Source: Salsuginibacillus kocurii DSM 18087 (lineage in GTDB: Bacteria; Bacillota; Bacilli; Bacillales; Marinococcaceae). From it: a stretch of DNA of 50,928 nt. Position 1 is the stretch's first letter. Each line of letters begins with the position of its first letter. The notes under the pieces are model-generated. The model made no database searches. It was not told the origin of the DNA and saw nothing but the letters and a program-made list of their open reading frames with translations. Both the position numbers and the translations under genes were made by a program. This document shows positions 24,861 to 32,967 of this stretch, one piece after another. The stretch is taken from NCBI RefSeq assembly GCF_000377705.1, contig NZ_KB898636.1:1-50928 (forward strand), written 5' to 3'.

Positions 24861-25757
24861 ATGGACACGGTCACACACACCTTGTTTGGGCTCGTGCTAT
24901 ATGGAAGTGTAGACAAAACGAATATGGACCGGAGAACCAAGACGGTGTTTTTGACGACGGCCGTTGTAGGAAGCCAAATTCCTGACATCGACGTCGTCTC
25001 TTCTTTCTTTGATGATGAAGGACAATATCAATGGTGGCATAGAGGGATTACTCATTCTCTTTTTATGGTGCCTGTTTTTGCTTTTATTCTCTCCTGGCTC
25101 GCCCAAAAGATAGGGAAAATTCGTGATAAACGCCTGTTCTGGCTGGCTCTCTTAGCCGTCTTAATACACAATGTAAGCGATGCATTTAATACGTGGGGGA
25201 CCGGTTTATTTGAGCCTTTTAGTTCACAGCGAATTGCTTTTGGCACTATCCCGATTGTTGACTTAACCATTTGGTCGATCATGTTAATTGGTTTTTTGTA
25301 TCGTATGTTTAAAAAAGGGAGTACTCACCGTCTTTATCATGTGGTTTGGTTAGTGATTGCGGCTCATTTTTTAATTCAAACCGTGCAAGGATATGTCATT
25401 TATCAACAATATGAAGATGACTATGAGCAGCATGTAGTCTCGGCACGTTTTGCTCCTTGGCATTTTTCTATCATTGGCAATGAAGGAGCACATGTGGAAA
25501 TAATCCATGATACGGTTTGGGGAGAGCCAGAGGTTGCTTATGAATTTGAGTCAGCCGAAGAGGCTGACCTGAGTCAACTCTTTGCAGACAGGCCAGAAGC
25601 AGAAGTAGTGATGGAATGGTCGCCATTTGTAGTAATTGTGGATGATGATGAAACGTTAGGGGTATTTGACCCGCGCTTCTATCGAAATGGCCAGTCTACC
25701 GTATTTGAATATATTGAGAAGAATGTGGAAGATATGTTCGATGTAGAAGAAGAGTGA
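24861..25757 (+). CDS. YdjM-type membrane-bound metal-dependent hydrolase
   Basis: The 298-residue protein carries the LexA-regulated YdjM-like domain (PF04307-type) in about 1-150: MDTVTHTLFG, GSQIPDIDVV, WWHRGITHSLF and HNVSDAFNTWG, whose His and Asp residues can bind metal. About four membrane segments follow. The soluble C-terminus (220-298) is acidic. B. subtilis YfhP is a comparable protein. Substrate is unknown. AGGTGG lies before the ATG. The gene ends 110 nt before the CstR-like gene. Confidence 0.85.
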   Translation: MDTVTHTLFGLVLYGSVDKTNMDRRTKTVFLTTAVVGSQIPDIDVVSSFFDDEGQYQWWHRGITHSLFMVPVFAFILSWLAQKIGKIRDKRLFWLALLAVLIHNVSDAFNTWGTGLFEPFSSQRIAFGTIPIVDLTIWSIMLIGFLYRMFKKGSTHRLYHVVWLVIAAHFLIQTVQGYVIYQQYEDDYEQHVVSARFAPWHFSIIGNEGAHVEIIHDTVWGEPEVAYEFESAEEADLSQLFADRPEAEVVMEWSPFVVIVDDDETLGVFDPRFYRNGQSTVFEYIEKNVEDMFDVEEE

Positions 25758-25870
25758 AAGCTTACCTCATTTCCTGGGAAATAATTGTCGGATTGTGTTG
25801 TGAAAAGGTGACGACCTGTGTGGAAATGTTTATAATGAAAGCAAACGGGAATAGGTATAGGGGTGTATGT

Positions 25871-26131
25871 ATGGAATACGATGACAAAATGAAAAATAGA
25901 ATGAAGCGTATTGAAGGCCAAGTCCGGGGCGTAATTAATATGATGGAAGAAAATAAAGATTGCCGCGATTTGGTCGGGCAAATGTCTGCGGTTCGTAATG
26001 CCCTTGATAAAGCAATAGGCGTGATAGTCAGTGAGAACTTAGAACATTGTGTACGAGAGCAGATTGAAAATGGAGAGAATACGGATGAAACCATTCGGGA
26101 AGCTGTAGAGCTCTTAGTAAAAAGCCGCTGA
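25871..26131 (+). CDS. cstR: CstR-like persulfide-sensing repressor (CsoR family)
   Basis: The 86-residue all-helical DNA-binding protein resembles S. aureus CstR throughout (KDCRDLVGQMSA, GVIVSENLEHCV, EAVELLVKSR). Cys at 31 and 60 match the CstR pair C31/C60. The position of the copper-binding His in CsoR is Asn56, so copper sensing is unlikely. It would sense reactive sulfur species and release its operator. I chose the ATG at 25871; an upstream ATG at 25754 overlaps the previous gene and has no family similarity. The DUF302 gene follows 23 nt on. Confidence 0.88.
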   Translation: MEYDDKMKNRMKRIEGQVRGVINMMEENKDCRDLVGQMSAVRNALDKAIGVIVSENLEHCVREQIENGENTDETIREAVELLVKSR

Positions 26132-26154
26132 GTTAAAATGAAAGGGGACGTTTC

Positions 26155-26538
26155 ATGTTTGCTGAAATCAAAGAGACAGATCGCCCGCTCGAGGATGTAG
26201 CTGCAGATTTAGAACATGCTTTTACCGAAGAGAAATTCGGTGTACTGTGGCAGCTCGATATTCATGATAAGTTAGAGGAAAAAGGGGTCCCGGTGGATGA
26301 GGAATACCGGGTGTTGGAAGTGTGTAACCCGCAAGAAGCAAAAAGCCTGCTCGAACAGGATCCGAAAACGGTTTTATTCTTACCGTGCAAAGTTGTATTA
26401 TATACGGAAAATGGCTCTACAAAAGTTGGGTTGGCAAAACCTACGCACTTGTTCGCGCCGCTGGACAATGAAGGGATACAGCAACAAGCGGAGGACTTAG
26501 AAGAGCGGTTGAAAAAATGCGTGCAGCAAGCTGTTTAA
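26155..26538 (+). CDS. DUF302 family protein
   Basis: The 127-residue cytoplasmic protein has the DUF302 pattern: FGVLWQLDIHDKLEEKG at about 24-40, CNPQEAKSLLEQDP near 61, LPCKVVLY near 76. Four Cys residues (one each near 61, 78 and 122 are clear). DUF302 genes are often next to CsoR/CstR regulators and sulfur-handling genes. It is probably co-transcribed with cstR; a role in sulfide or persulfide detoxification is an inference. GAAAGGGGACG precedes the ATG. Confidence 0.82.
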   Translation: MFAEIKETDRPLEDVAADLEHAFTEEKFGVLWQLDIHDKLEEKGVPVDEEYRVLEVCNPQEAKSLLEQDPKTVLFLPCKVVLYTENGSTKVGLAKPTHLFAPLDNEGIQQQAEDLEERLKKCVQQAV

Positions 26539-26565
26539 GTTTCCTCCTGGATAGATGTATGACAA

Positions 26566-26906
26566 GGGGCTGTCTCAAAAGGGCAGCCTCTTTGCTAGTC
26601 ATCAAATGAAAACGGGGTGACTCCGTTTGCGCCACTGCCATATCGCAAATGCAGCACGGGAAAATCTCGACGTCGTACTTATTGAGTGACACGGCACTCA
26701 ATACTCATGACACCGCACTCGAATAACGTGACTCCGCACTAATATAGAGTCACACGGCACTAATGAGCCGTGACACCGCACTCCATCACCACTACACAAA
26801 GGAAGGGGGGCGACTGCGAAATCGAAGCCCGTCACTGCGCAAAGGAAGGGCATGAAGCGCACCCCGCTCCCTTTTTTAATATTCTCAAAGATGTTGAGAC
26901 AGCCCC
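26566..26906 (+). mobile_element. 341-bp nonautonomous element with IS1182-like ends
   Basis: Left end GGGGCTGTCTCAAAAG differs by one base from the IS at 4-1796, and the following GGGCAGCCTCTT also matches. The right end is TTGAGACAGCCCC. AA/TT just outside extend the inverted repeat. No transposase is inside; instead it carries a 21-bp array. It lies between the DUF302 gene and the iron promoter. Confidence 0.8.
26686..26811 (+). repeat. 21-bp degenerate tandem array, type R, locus 1
   Basis: Units of the form GTGACACCGCACT start at 26686, 26707, 26728, 26749 and 26770, with a weak one at 26791: exact 21-bp steps. The array lies within the IS1182-like element. A lone GTGACTCCG at 26617 is outside the register. 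Confidence 0.85.
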
Positions 26907-26986
26907 TTATCGGTAGGCCGCAGCGCTATAATTCACTAAACGTTCACTATTGTCAGAAAATAAGTAACTATCATTCGGTTCCCGCG

Positions 26987-27015
26987 TTGACGTTAGGCTG
27001 GTGCCGTGCTATAAT
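26987..27015 (+). promoter_or_regulatory. promoter of the iron ABC ATPase gene
   Basis: TTGACG, 17 bp, TATAAT. A second, similar block with TATAATTCAC lies at 26927-26936 but its -35 is replaced by the mobile element end. Confidence 0.8.
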
Positions 27016-27025
27016 TCACCTGTAT

Positions 27026-27060
27026 TGAAAATCATTCTCATCTAGATAATAATTATTCTA
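27026..27060 (+). promoter_or_regulatory. tandem Fur-box-like sites
   Basis: TGAAAATCATTCTCA (27026-27040) differs at two places from TGATAATNATTATCA. TAGATAATAATTATTCTA (27043-27060) is a nearly perfect dyad of the same type. Both lie just after the start region. Confidence 0.8.
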
Positions 27061-27115
27061 AATAAATAATGGTACGTTTATATATTGCCAACTTATCATT
27101 TGGAGGGTCGGTGTC

Positions 27116-28171
27116 ATGAGTTTTGTTCAGCTAGAACAACTTACGAAGTCGTTTGAACGAGGTCAAGTCCCTGCTGTCAACCAATTGAATTTACAACTAG
27201 AAAAAGGCGAGATTATGACCCTGCTTGGACCAAGCGGGTGTGGGAAAACGACGACCCTTCGCATGATAGCCGGTTTTGAACAACCGACAAGCGGAACGAT
27301 CAAGATCGGAGGGCAAACGGTTTATTCCTCTGATACTTCCGTGCCGCCGGAGAAGCGCGGAATCGGCATGGTCTTTCAAGATTATGCGCTTTTTCCGCAT
27401 TTGAATATTGAAAAGAACGTGATGTTTGGGCTGAATAAATGGAAAGTGCGCGAACGTAAAAAACGCGCGCGCGAAGTGTTAGAACTAGTGGGGCTTGAAG
27501 ACTACGCCACTCGTTTTCCAAATGAACTTTCTGGGGGTCAGCAACAGCGCATTGCCTTAGCTCGAGCGCTCGCACCTAGGCCACATGTGGTGTTAATGGA
27601 CGAGCCATTTAGTAACCTTGACGCAGGACTTAGGGAGAAAATGCGTTATGACGTCACGACTATTCTCCGCAAAGCAGAGACAACCGGCGTGATCGTCACT
27701 CACGATCAGAAAGACGCTTTTGCTGTGTCTGACCGTGTTGTCGTCATGAATGAAGGCGTTATTCAGCAAGTAGCGGCGCCAAAGGAAATGTACAAATGCC
27801 CGAAGAACTGCTTTGTCGCTCAGTTTGTTGGCAAGACCAATCTATTAAGCGGTACAATGTGTTCGGATTTGAAACATGTGAATACACATATCGGGAAGAT
27901 TTGCTTACCTGAACGCAAAGATAAAATGATTGAAGATGTTAAAGTTTCCATCCGCCCAGAAGGATGTATGTTGGCCGATGAAGGGCGTTATTCAGGAAAT
28001 GTCGAGCACGTGACCTACAGCGGTGAATATCAGGAGTTGGCTGTGCGCTTAAAAGGTGCTGAAATGACAAATGAGCCCATGATTATTTATGCACCGATTG
28101 AACAGGATGTTGAAGTTGGTGCGGTGGTTTCATTTGATATTAAGCCGGAACTTGTGGCGCTTGTAGATTAA
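27116..28171 (+). CDS. ferric-iron ABC transporter ATP-binding protein (FbpC-like)
   Basis: The protein of 351 residues has Walker A GPSGCGKTT (about 36-44), signature LSGGQQQR (near 135), Walker B VVLMDEP (near 155) and a C-terminal TOBE part from about 240. It powers ferric-iron import with the binding lipoprotein and permease downstream. It has its own terminator and is separated from them by 387 bp, so it is a separate unit. The Fur-box pair predicts repression by iron. GGAGGGTCGGTGTC precedes the ATG. A polyamine or sulfate ATPase is less likely, given the neighbours. Confidence 0.87.
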   Translation: MSFVQLEQLTKSFERGQVPAVNQLNLQLEKGEIMTLLGPSGCGKTTTLRMIAGFEQPTSGTIKIGGQTVYSSDTSVPPEKRGIGMVFQDYALFPHLNIEKNVMFGLNKWKVRERKKRAREVLELVGLEDYATRFPNELSGGQQQRIALARALAPRPHVVLMDEPFSNLDAGLREKMRYDVTTILRKAETTGVIVTHDQKDAFAVSDRVVVMNEGVIQQVAAPKEMYKCPKNCFVAQFVGKTNLLSGTMCSDLKHVNTHIGKICLPERKDKMIEDVKVSIRPEGCMLADEGRYSGNVEHVTYSGEYQELAVRLKGAEMTNEPMIIYAPIEQDVEVGAVVSFDIKPELVALVD

Positions 28172-28201
28172 ATGTAAGGGTATTTTATGAAACGATCATT
28201 T

Positions 28202-28229
28202 CCCCTCTACTGCCTAGAGGGGATTTTTT
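28202..28229 (+). terminator. terminator after the ATPase gene
   Basis: CCCCTCTA pairs with TAGAGGGG, then ATTTTTT. Confidence 0.88.
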
Positions 28230-28457
28230 CGGGCCTTGAGCAAGATGGGGGCCAATTGGAAGAAAGCGTTTATTTAGCGGTTCTGTTAAAAAATAGTGTT
28301 GATATGTTCATGGTCTCCCTTTCAGCGAACGTCCGCGCTCCTTCAGTGGGGCTCGACAGGCTAGCTTTTTCTTGAAGAGTGTCGGCCGTTACTGCCGGGA
28401 CTAAGAATGAACTTGGTCACCAACACCTTTTGACAGAGTCATTTTTTAAAAGATTAG
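28230..28457. other. intergenic spacer
   Basis: No gene or clear repeat is seen between the terminator and the next promoter. Confidence 0.5.
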
Positions 28458-28516
28458 TTGACAATGATTATCAATCCCATTAAAATAAGACATGTACTAA
28501 TTGATAATCAATTTCA
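28458..28516 (+). promoter_or_regulatory. Fur-controlled promoter of the iron-binding lipoprotein gene
   Basis: TTGACA (28458-28463), 17 bp, TAAAAT (28481-28486). Fur-like TGACAATGATTATCA (28459-28473) covers the -35, with one mismatch to the 7-1-7 consensus. A second site, TGATAATCAATTTCA, is at 28502-28516. Confidence 0.88.
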
Positions 28517-28558
28517 TTGATGTTCATTTAAATACTTACTAAATAGGAGGCATCACCC

Positions 28559-29650
28559 GTGAAAAAACAACATATATGGCTGTCTGCAGCATTGTTTTCA
28601 TTTATGGTAATTGGAGCAGGCTGTGGTGACGACAGTGAGAATGGTGAGGCAGAAGGGAACGGCGAAACAGCCGAAAATGGTGAGGAAGCTGAGCAGGAAG
28701 AGACCGATGAACTTGTCGTTTATTCCGCTCGAAATGAGACGTTTGTAGATCAATTTCTTGATAAATTTGAGGAAGATACCGGTATTGAAGTTCAGGCGCT
28801 GCATGCTGATGACACAGCAGTGAACCGCATTCAAGAAGAAGCGAACAATGTTCAGGCTGACATATTTATTTCCAATGATGTGGGAGCCATGGAACATTTG
28901 CGTCTGCAAGACCTTCTCGATGGCTATGAAGCCGAGAATATCGACAGTATTGATGAAGATTTCCGGGCCGAAGATGATTCCTGGGTAGCGTTATCTGCGC
29001 GTACACGTGTTTTGATGTACAATGAAGACTTAGTAGATGAAGAAGATGTACCGGATTCTATTGAGGACTTAGCAGATCCAGAATATGCTGATCAATTTGC
29101 CGTGACACGAGGCGCGAATGGTAGTATGATTGGACATGTCTCAGCGCTTCGTCAGGAATGGGGCGATGAGCAGACGGTAGAATGGTTAGCCGATGTAAGT
29201 GAAAATGCCGGAATTATTACCCAGGGTCACGGTGATATTCGTGAAGCTGTTGGTACAGGGGAAGTTGAATTCGGGCTTGTGAACAACTATTACTACCATC
29301 AGCAACTAGAAGAACCAGAAAACAATAATGTCGGTGTCGTGTACCCAGATCAAGGAGAAGACGAAATGGGAGCTGTCCTTAACGCAGCAGGCATTGCTAT
29401 GATAAATGATGGACCGAACCGTGCAAGCGCTGAAGAATTCATGGACTGGGCGCTTGAAGAGGAAAATCAGCAAGAATTCTCGTATGAGTCCTTAGAGGTA
29501 CCAATCAATCCAGACATCGAGCCAGTTGACGATGCAGCCTCAATTGATGAATACGAAACACATGATATGCCGCTAAGCGAACTTGGTGAAGTATGGGATG
29601 ACACCCTTGATGTCATTGAAGAATCAGGTATGGACCTAGAAGTTCGCTAG
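28559..29650 (+). CDS. ferric-iron binding lipoprotein (FbpA/FutA-like)
   Basis: This 363-residue lipoprotein (lipobox VIGAGC at about 18-23) has an acidic linker and an iron-binding type 2 periplasmic fold: ELVVYSARNETFVDQFLDKF near 52, and the ligand-rich EFGLVNNYYYHQQL near 239 with adjacent Tyr residues that bind Fe(III) in this family. It delivers iron to the permease downstream. TAGGAGGCATCACCC precedes the GTG start. The Fur-boxed promoter controls it. Confidence 0.9.
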   Translation: MKKQHIWLSAALFSFMVIGAGCGDDSENGEAEGNGETAENGEEAEQEETDELVVYSARNETFVDQFLDKFEEDTGIEVQALHADDTAVNRIQEEANNVQADIFISNDVGAMEHLRLQDLLDGYEAENIDSIDEDFRAEDDSWVALSARTRVLMYNEDLVDEEDVPDSIEDLADPEYADQFAVTRGANGSMIGHVSALRQEWGDEQTVEWLADVSENAGIITQGHGDIREAVGTGEVEFGLVNNYYYHQQLEEPENNNVGVVYPDQGEDEMGAVLNAAGIAMINDGPNRASAEEFMDWALEEENQQEFSYESLEVPINPDIEPVDDAASIDEYETHDMPLSELGEVWDDTLDVIEESGMDLEVR

Positions 29651-29693
29651 CCCCGTTTAACTAGCGGTAGCAACTAAAGGAAATAATGTGCTA

Positions 29694-29727
29694 AGCACGT
29701 GGCAGATAAACTGCCAAGATCAGTGCT
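29694..29727 (+). promoter_or_regulatory. intercistronic hairpin between binding protein and permease
   Basis: AGCAC pairs with GTGCT outside, GGCAG with CTGCC inside. A T run follows 12 nt later, so it may partly terminate or protect the upstream message. Confidence 0.55.
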
Positions 29728-29763
29728 GTAACAGTTTTTTTAAGCATTCTGGGAGTTGTAATT

Positions 29764-31506
29764 ATGAGTCGCCGAAGCGATAAGACTGAGGAATCCAACC
29801 AACAAAAACAACCAGATACTGAAATGAAAAAGGCTGAAGAGCAAGAGAGCTCTTCGGCCTTTGGTCGTGAAAAAGAACCTCAGCGAAGGCTTCCTGTTGG
29901 TCTAAAGGGCGTTAGAAAAGCGTGGCTTAAGCAATGGGGAGGGCGCCCGCCTGGACCGATCCTTCTGCTTTTGGGGATGCTCACAGCTCTTGTTATGGGA
30001 CTTCCAATCCTGTATGTGGTCGTCCGTTCGTTTACGGCCGGGGCAGATCGTTGGATGACGATCTTGGACGACCGAATACCTGGACTTTTGTGGAATACGC
30101 TGACGCTAACGTTTATGGTAACATTGTTTGCTCTCATACTCGGGGTCAGCTTGGCTTGGATTGTCAACCGGACGGATATTCCGTTTAAACGTGGATGGCA
30201 ATGGATGCTGGCACTGCCGCTTGTTATACCGCCTTATATTGGCGGTGCTGTCTATATTATGATTTTAGGACCTGTCGGTTGGCTGTCGCAGTTTTGGGAA
30301 GAAGGAAGAGTATTTGCAGGTTGGTTTGGCGGCTATCCGTTGGAGATTTATTCGTTTTGGGGCGTTGTTTTTGTCTTAACGTTATTCACGTTCCCTTATG
30401 TATTTTTAATTACAATGGCAAGCCTTCGAAAAATGAATCGTAACTTTGAAGAGGTCGCCCGCTCTCAAGGGTTGTCGACTTCCCACATTTTTTGGCGCGT
30501 CAATTTGCCATTTTTACGCCCGGCTATGGGGGCTGGTGCGATTCTCGTTATTTTGTACGTCCTGTCTGATTTTGGGGCAATTGCGATCTTAAGGTATACA
30601 ACCTTTACTGCGGCTATCTATTATCAAATGGGAAGCTACGATAATTTATCAGCAACCGTATTAAGTGTTGTATTAATTGCAATTACATTGGTTGTTCTTT
30701 GGACGGAAGCGAAAACACGCAAGAAAAATGCCTATTATCAAACGTCCAATACGTTTAAAGAGCCGGATACCTTAAGACTTGGCAAATGGAAGATACCAGC
30801 GCTGCTTTACGTCTTTATCGTCTTTTCTTTCTCCGTTTTGGTGCCGATTGTCGTTCTTCTTTACTGGACCTATATTGGCATTGGCGAAGGTGTCATTGAC
30901 AGTGATTTTTGGGAGTATACGTGGAATAGTATCCGCGTATCTGGTTATGCAGCACTCATCTGCATGTTATTGGCGATTCCGATTATTTACCTGAAGTCTC
31001 GCTACCCATCCCCAATCACTGCCTTTATTGACAAGCTAAGCTATGCCGGCTACGCCTTGCCAGGGGTGATTGTGGCACTTGGGATTATCTTTGTGTTTAA
31101 CGAACACATTCCGTGGCTTTATAATACGTACTATTTGATTGCGCTGGCTTTTGTGCTTCGCTTTTTACCGCAAGCCATGCAATCAGGAGAAGCTTCACTC
31201 AGTTTGATCTCCCCTCGTATTGATGAAGCGGCTCGAAGCCTTGGTCATCCTCCGTGGAAAGTGATGTTCAAAGTCATTTTGCCGTCGATTATGCCTGGGG
31301 TGCTCGCCGGTGGAGCGCTCGTATTTGTGAGTGCGATCAAAGAATTGCCGGCGACGCTGTTACTTAGGCCGCCTGGATTTGATACACTTGCTGTGCGGAT
31401 TTGGTATGAAACGAATGAATCGTTTTACCATTATGCTGCTCCTGCAGCACTGGTAATTATTTTGATTTCCTTGTTGCCGCTTCGTTATTTGTTGAAAAAA
31501 TATTAA
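29764..31506 (+). CDS. ferric-iron ABC permease, fused two-domain (FbpB-like)
   Basis: The 580-residue protein has a charged cytoplasmic N-terminus (1-60), then two homologous permease halves with about six membrane spans each. EAA loops are EEVARSQGLSTSHIFWRVNL near 233 and DEAARSLGHPPWKVMFKVIL near 496. It forms the channel for Fe(III). The start is ATG after a weak GGGAGTTG. It is likely transcribed with the binding-protein gene, at a lower level because of the hairpin. Confidence 0.9.
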   Translation: MSRRSDKTEESNQQKQPDTEMKKAEEQESSSAFGREKEPQRRLPVGLKGVRKAWLKQWGGRPPGPILLLLGMLTALVMGLPILYVVVRSFTAGADRWMTILDDRIPGLLWNTLTLTFMVTLFALILGVSLAWIVNRTDIPFKRGWQWMLALPLVIPPYIGGAVYIMILGPVGWLSQFWEEGRVFAGWFGGYPLEIYSFWGVVFVLTLFTFPYVFLITMASLRKMNRNFEEVARSQGLSTSHIFWRVNLPFLRPAMGAGAILVILYVLSDFGAIAILRYTTFTAAIYYQMGSYDNLSATVLSVVLIAITLVVLWTEAKTRKKNAYYQTSNTFKEPDTLRLGKWKIPALLYVFIVFSFSVLVPIVVLLYWTYIGIGEGVIDSDFWEYTWNSIRVSGYAALICMLLAIPIIYLKSRYPSPITAFIDKLSYAGYALPGVIVALGIIFVFNEHIPWLYNTYYLIALAFVLRFLPQAMQSGEASLSLISPRIDEAARSLGHPPWKVMFKVILPSIMPGVLAGGALVFVSAIKELPATLLLRPPGFDTLAVRIWYETNESFYHYAAPAALVIILISLLPLRYLLKKY

Positions 31507-31508
31507 GA

Positions 31509-31553
31509 CGGTCTGTTTGCATAGGGTTACCCCTTGTAGCAGATCGTTTTTTT
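31509..31553 (+). terminator. terminator of the iron permease gene
   Basis: CGGTCTG pairs with CAGATCG (one G-U), with inner pairing, then TTTTTTT. Confidence 0.8.
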
Positions 31554-31831
31554 ATGCTCTTTTGTCGGTAGGGGGCGTACTGCCGGGATCTTTAGCTGCC
31601 TGTTTACCGCTGGAACTGTCGCTTTGCCCAGCTATATGGTGTTTCTCAAAAGGGATTAATAAAACGTAGCAGATTTTTTAATCGACCATGCACTAACAGA
31701 GCCTATATTAAATAGAAATATTAAGTACACACAATCTTATTTACAACACCATCAGCTTCTTATACAATTTAATTGTTGCATTAGGAAAAATTTTTTAAAG
31801 GTGGCAAAACCCTCTTTTTTTTACTAATTGT
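31554..31831. other. intergenic spacer
   Basis: It is AT-rich on the right side. GGCAAAAC (31803-31810) pairs with GTTTTGCC (31830-31837), the latter being part of the MntR-like site. No gene is seen. Confidence 0.45.
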
Positions 31832-31847
31832 TTTGCCCTAGAGAAAC
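31832..31847 (+). promoter_or_regulatory. candidate MntR box
   Basis: TTTGCCCTAGAGAAAC differs at three of 16 positions from the B. subtilis MntR site TTTGCCTTAAGGAAAC. It lies 38 nt before a Mn-type binding protein gene. Confidence 0.55.
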
Positions 31848-31885
31848 TTTTTTAAACACATAAAACATTTAAAGGAGAGAGTTAC

Positions 31886-32812
31886 ATGAAAAAGGGTTTA
31901 TTCACTGCTGGAGTTTTAGCACTTATTACGTTGAGCGCTTGTAACGAAAACACTGATGAAACAGAAGGGATCGCAGCTGAAAATGATGCAGACGAACAAA
32001 CAATCTATGTAACGACTAGCTTTTCTGTATTAGCAGATTACATTGAGCAAGTAGTCGGGGACCGAGGTGAAGTGGATTATATTGTTCCACGTCATGAAGA
32101 GCCGCACGAGTACGAACCTGTTCCAAGCGATTTTGAAAAAGTAAGCGACTCTGAAGTCTTTTACATTAATGGTTTGAATCTTGAAGAATGGCTCGAAGGC
32201 TTGGTCGAAAACGTTGGAGACATTCCGGTAGTTGAGCTGGCTGCAGAAGCAGAGCCAATTGAGCTTAGAGAAGGGGGCGTGTATGACCCTCATGTATGGT
32301 TAAGCCCGGAAGAAGCTCCGCTCTATATCGAAGCTCTCGTTGAAGATCTAAGTGAGCGGGACCCAGACGGAGCGGATGAGTACCGCGAGAATGCCGATGC
32401 ATATCTTGAAGAACTCGAAGACCTCCATGCCTGGACTGAAGAGCAAATGGAAGAAGTTGCAGAAGAGCATCGTCTGATCGTAACTTCAGAGAACGCCTTT
32501 GAATACTTCGGCCGCAGCTACGGCTTAGATACGGAAGGAGTGTGGGAGATCAACTCTCATGAAGAAGGGACTCCGGGACAGGTGGCTCGACTTGTAGATG
32601 TCATCAATGATCGAGAAGTGCCGGCGTTGTTTAAGGAGACGACAGTAAGCCCGGATTACATTGAAACAGTCTCTGAAAATACTGGCGTAGAGATCAGTGG
32701 AGAAGTATACACCGATTCTGTGGGTGAAGAAGGCAGTGGAGCAGAGGACTATATTAGCATGATTGAACACAACGTAGAAACATTCCGTGCTGGCTTGGCT
32801 GAATCGGAATAA
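31886..32812 (+). CDS. manganese-type binding lipoprotein (MntA/PsaA-like)
   Basis: The 308-residue lipoprotein (lipobox TLSAC at about 15-19) belongs to the cluster A-I metal-binding proteins. Likely ligands are the His of PHEYEP (near 74), the His of DPHVWLS (near 134), the Glu of VTSENAF (near 198) and the Asp of YTDSV (near 275). A Glu rather than His at the third place and no His-rich loop point to Mn (or Fe), not Zn. No ATPase or permease gene is adjacent, so it is a lone component. GGAGAGAG precedes the ATG. Confidence 0.88.
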   Translation: MKKGLFTAGVLALITLSACNENTDETEGIAAENDADEQTIYVTTSFSVLADYIEQVVGDRGEVDYIVPRHEEPHEYEPVPSDFEKVSDSEVFYINGLNLEEWLEGLVENVGDIPVVELAAEAEPIELREGGVYDPHVWLSPEEAPLYIEALVEDLSERDPDGADEYRENADAYLEELEDLHAWTEEQMEEVAEEHRLIVTSENAFEYFGRSYGLDTEGVWEINSHEEGTPGQVARLVDVINDREVPALFKETTVSPDYIETVSENTGVEISGEVYTDSVGEEGSGAEDYISMIEHNVETFRAGLAESE

Positions 32813-32821
32813 AAGATACTA

Positions 32822-32850
32822 AAGGGGCTGCTCTTATCAAGCAGCCTTTT
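32822..32850 (+). terminator. terminator of the Mn-binding lipoprotein gene
   Basis: AAGGGGCTGCT with AGCAGCCTTTT. The start looks like the IS end but the rest is different. Confidence 0.82.
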
Positions 32851-32930
32851 GAACTAAAGCATTTATGAAAATGGAAGGGGCCGGCTTAGCTCCATCAGGG
32901 GCCCGGCCGATAGTAGCAGAGCGTAAAAAA

Positions 32931-32954
32931 ACCAGCTGAAATATTTCAGCTGGT
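32931..32954 (-). terminator. terminator of the rhomboid gene
   Basis: ACCAGCTGAAAT and its complement form a perfect 24-bp palindrome; on the minus strand TTTTTT follows. Confidence 0.88.
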
Positions 32955-32967
32955 GTCTAACATAGAG

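Noticed and set aside
25848-25870. CstR operator at AATAGGTATAGGGGTGTATG
   Set aside because: Only one half looks like a G-tract site; there is no clear dyad, so I did not list it as a feature.
31886-32812. Zinc-binding ZnuA/AdcA
   Set aside because: There is no His-rich loop and the third ligand is Glu in TSENAF, as in Mn-type proteins.
32822-32850. Another IS1182-like end
   Set aside because: It is a normal terminator hairpin; only GGGGCTG is shared with the IS end.
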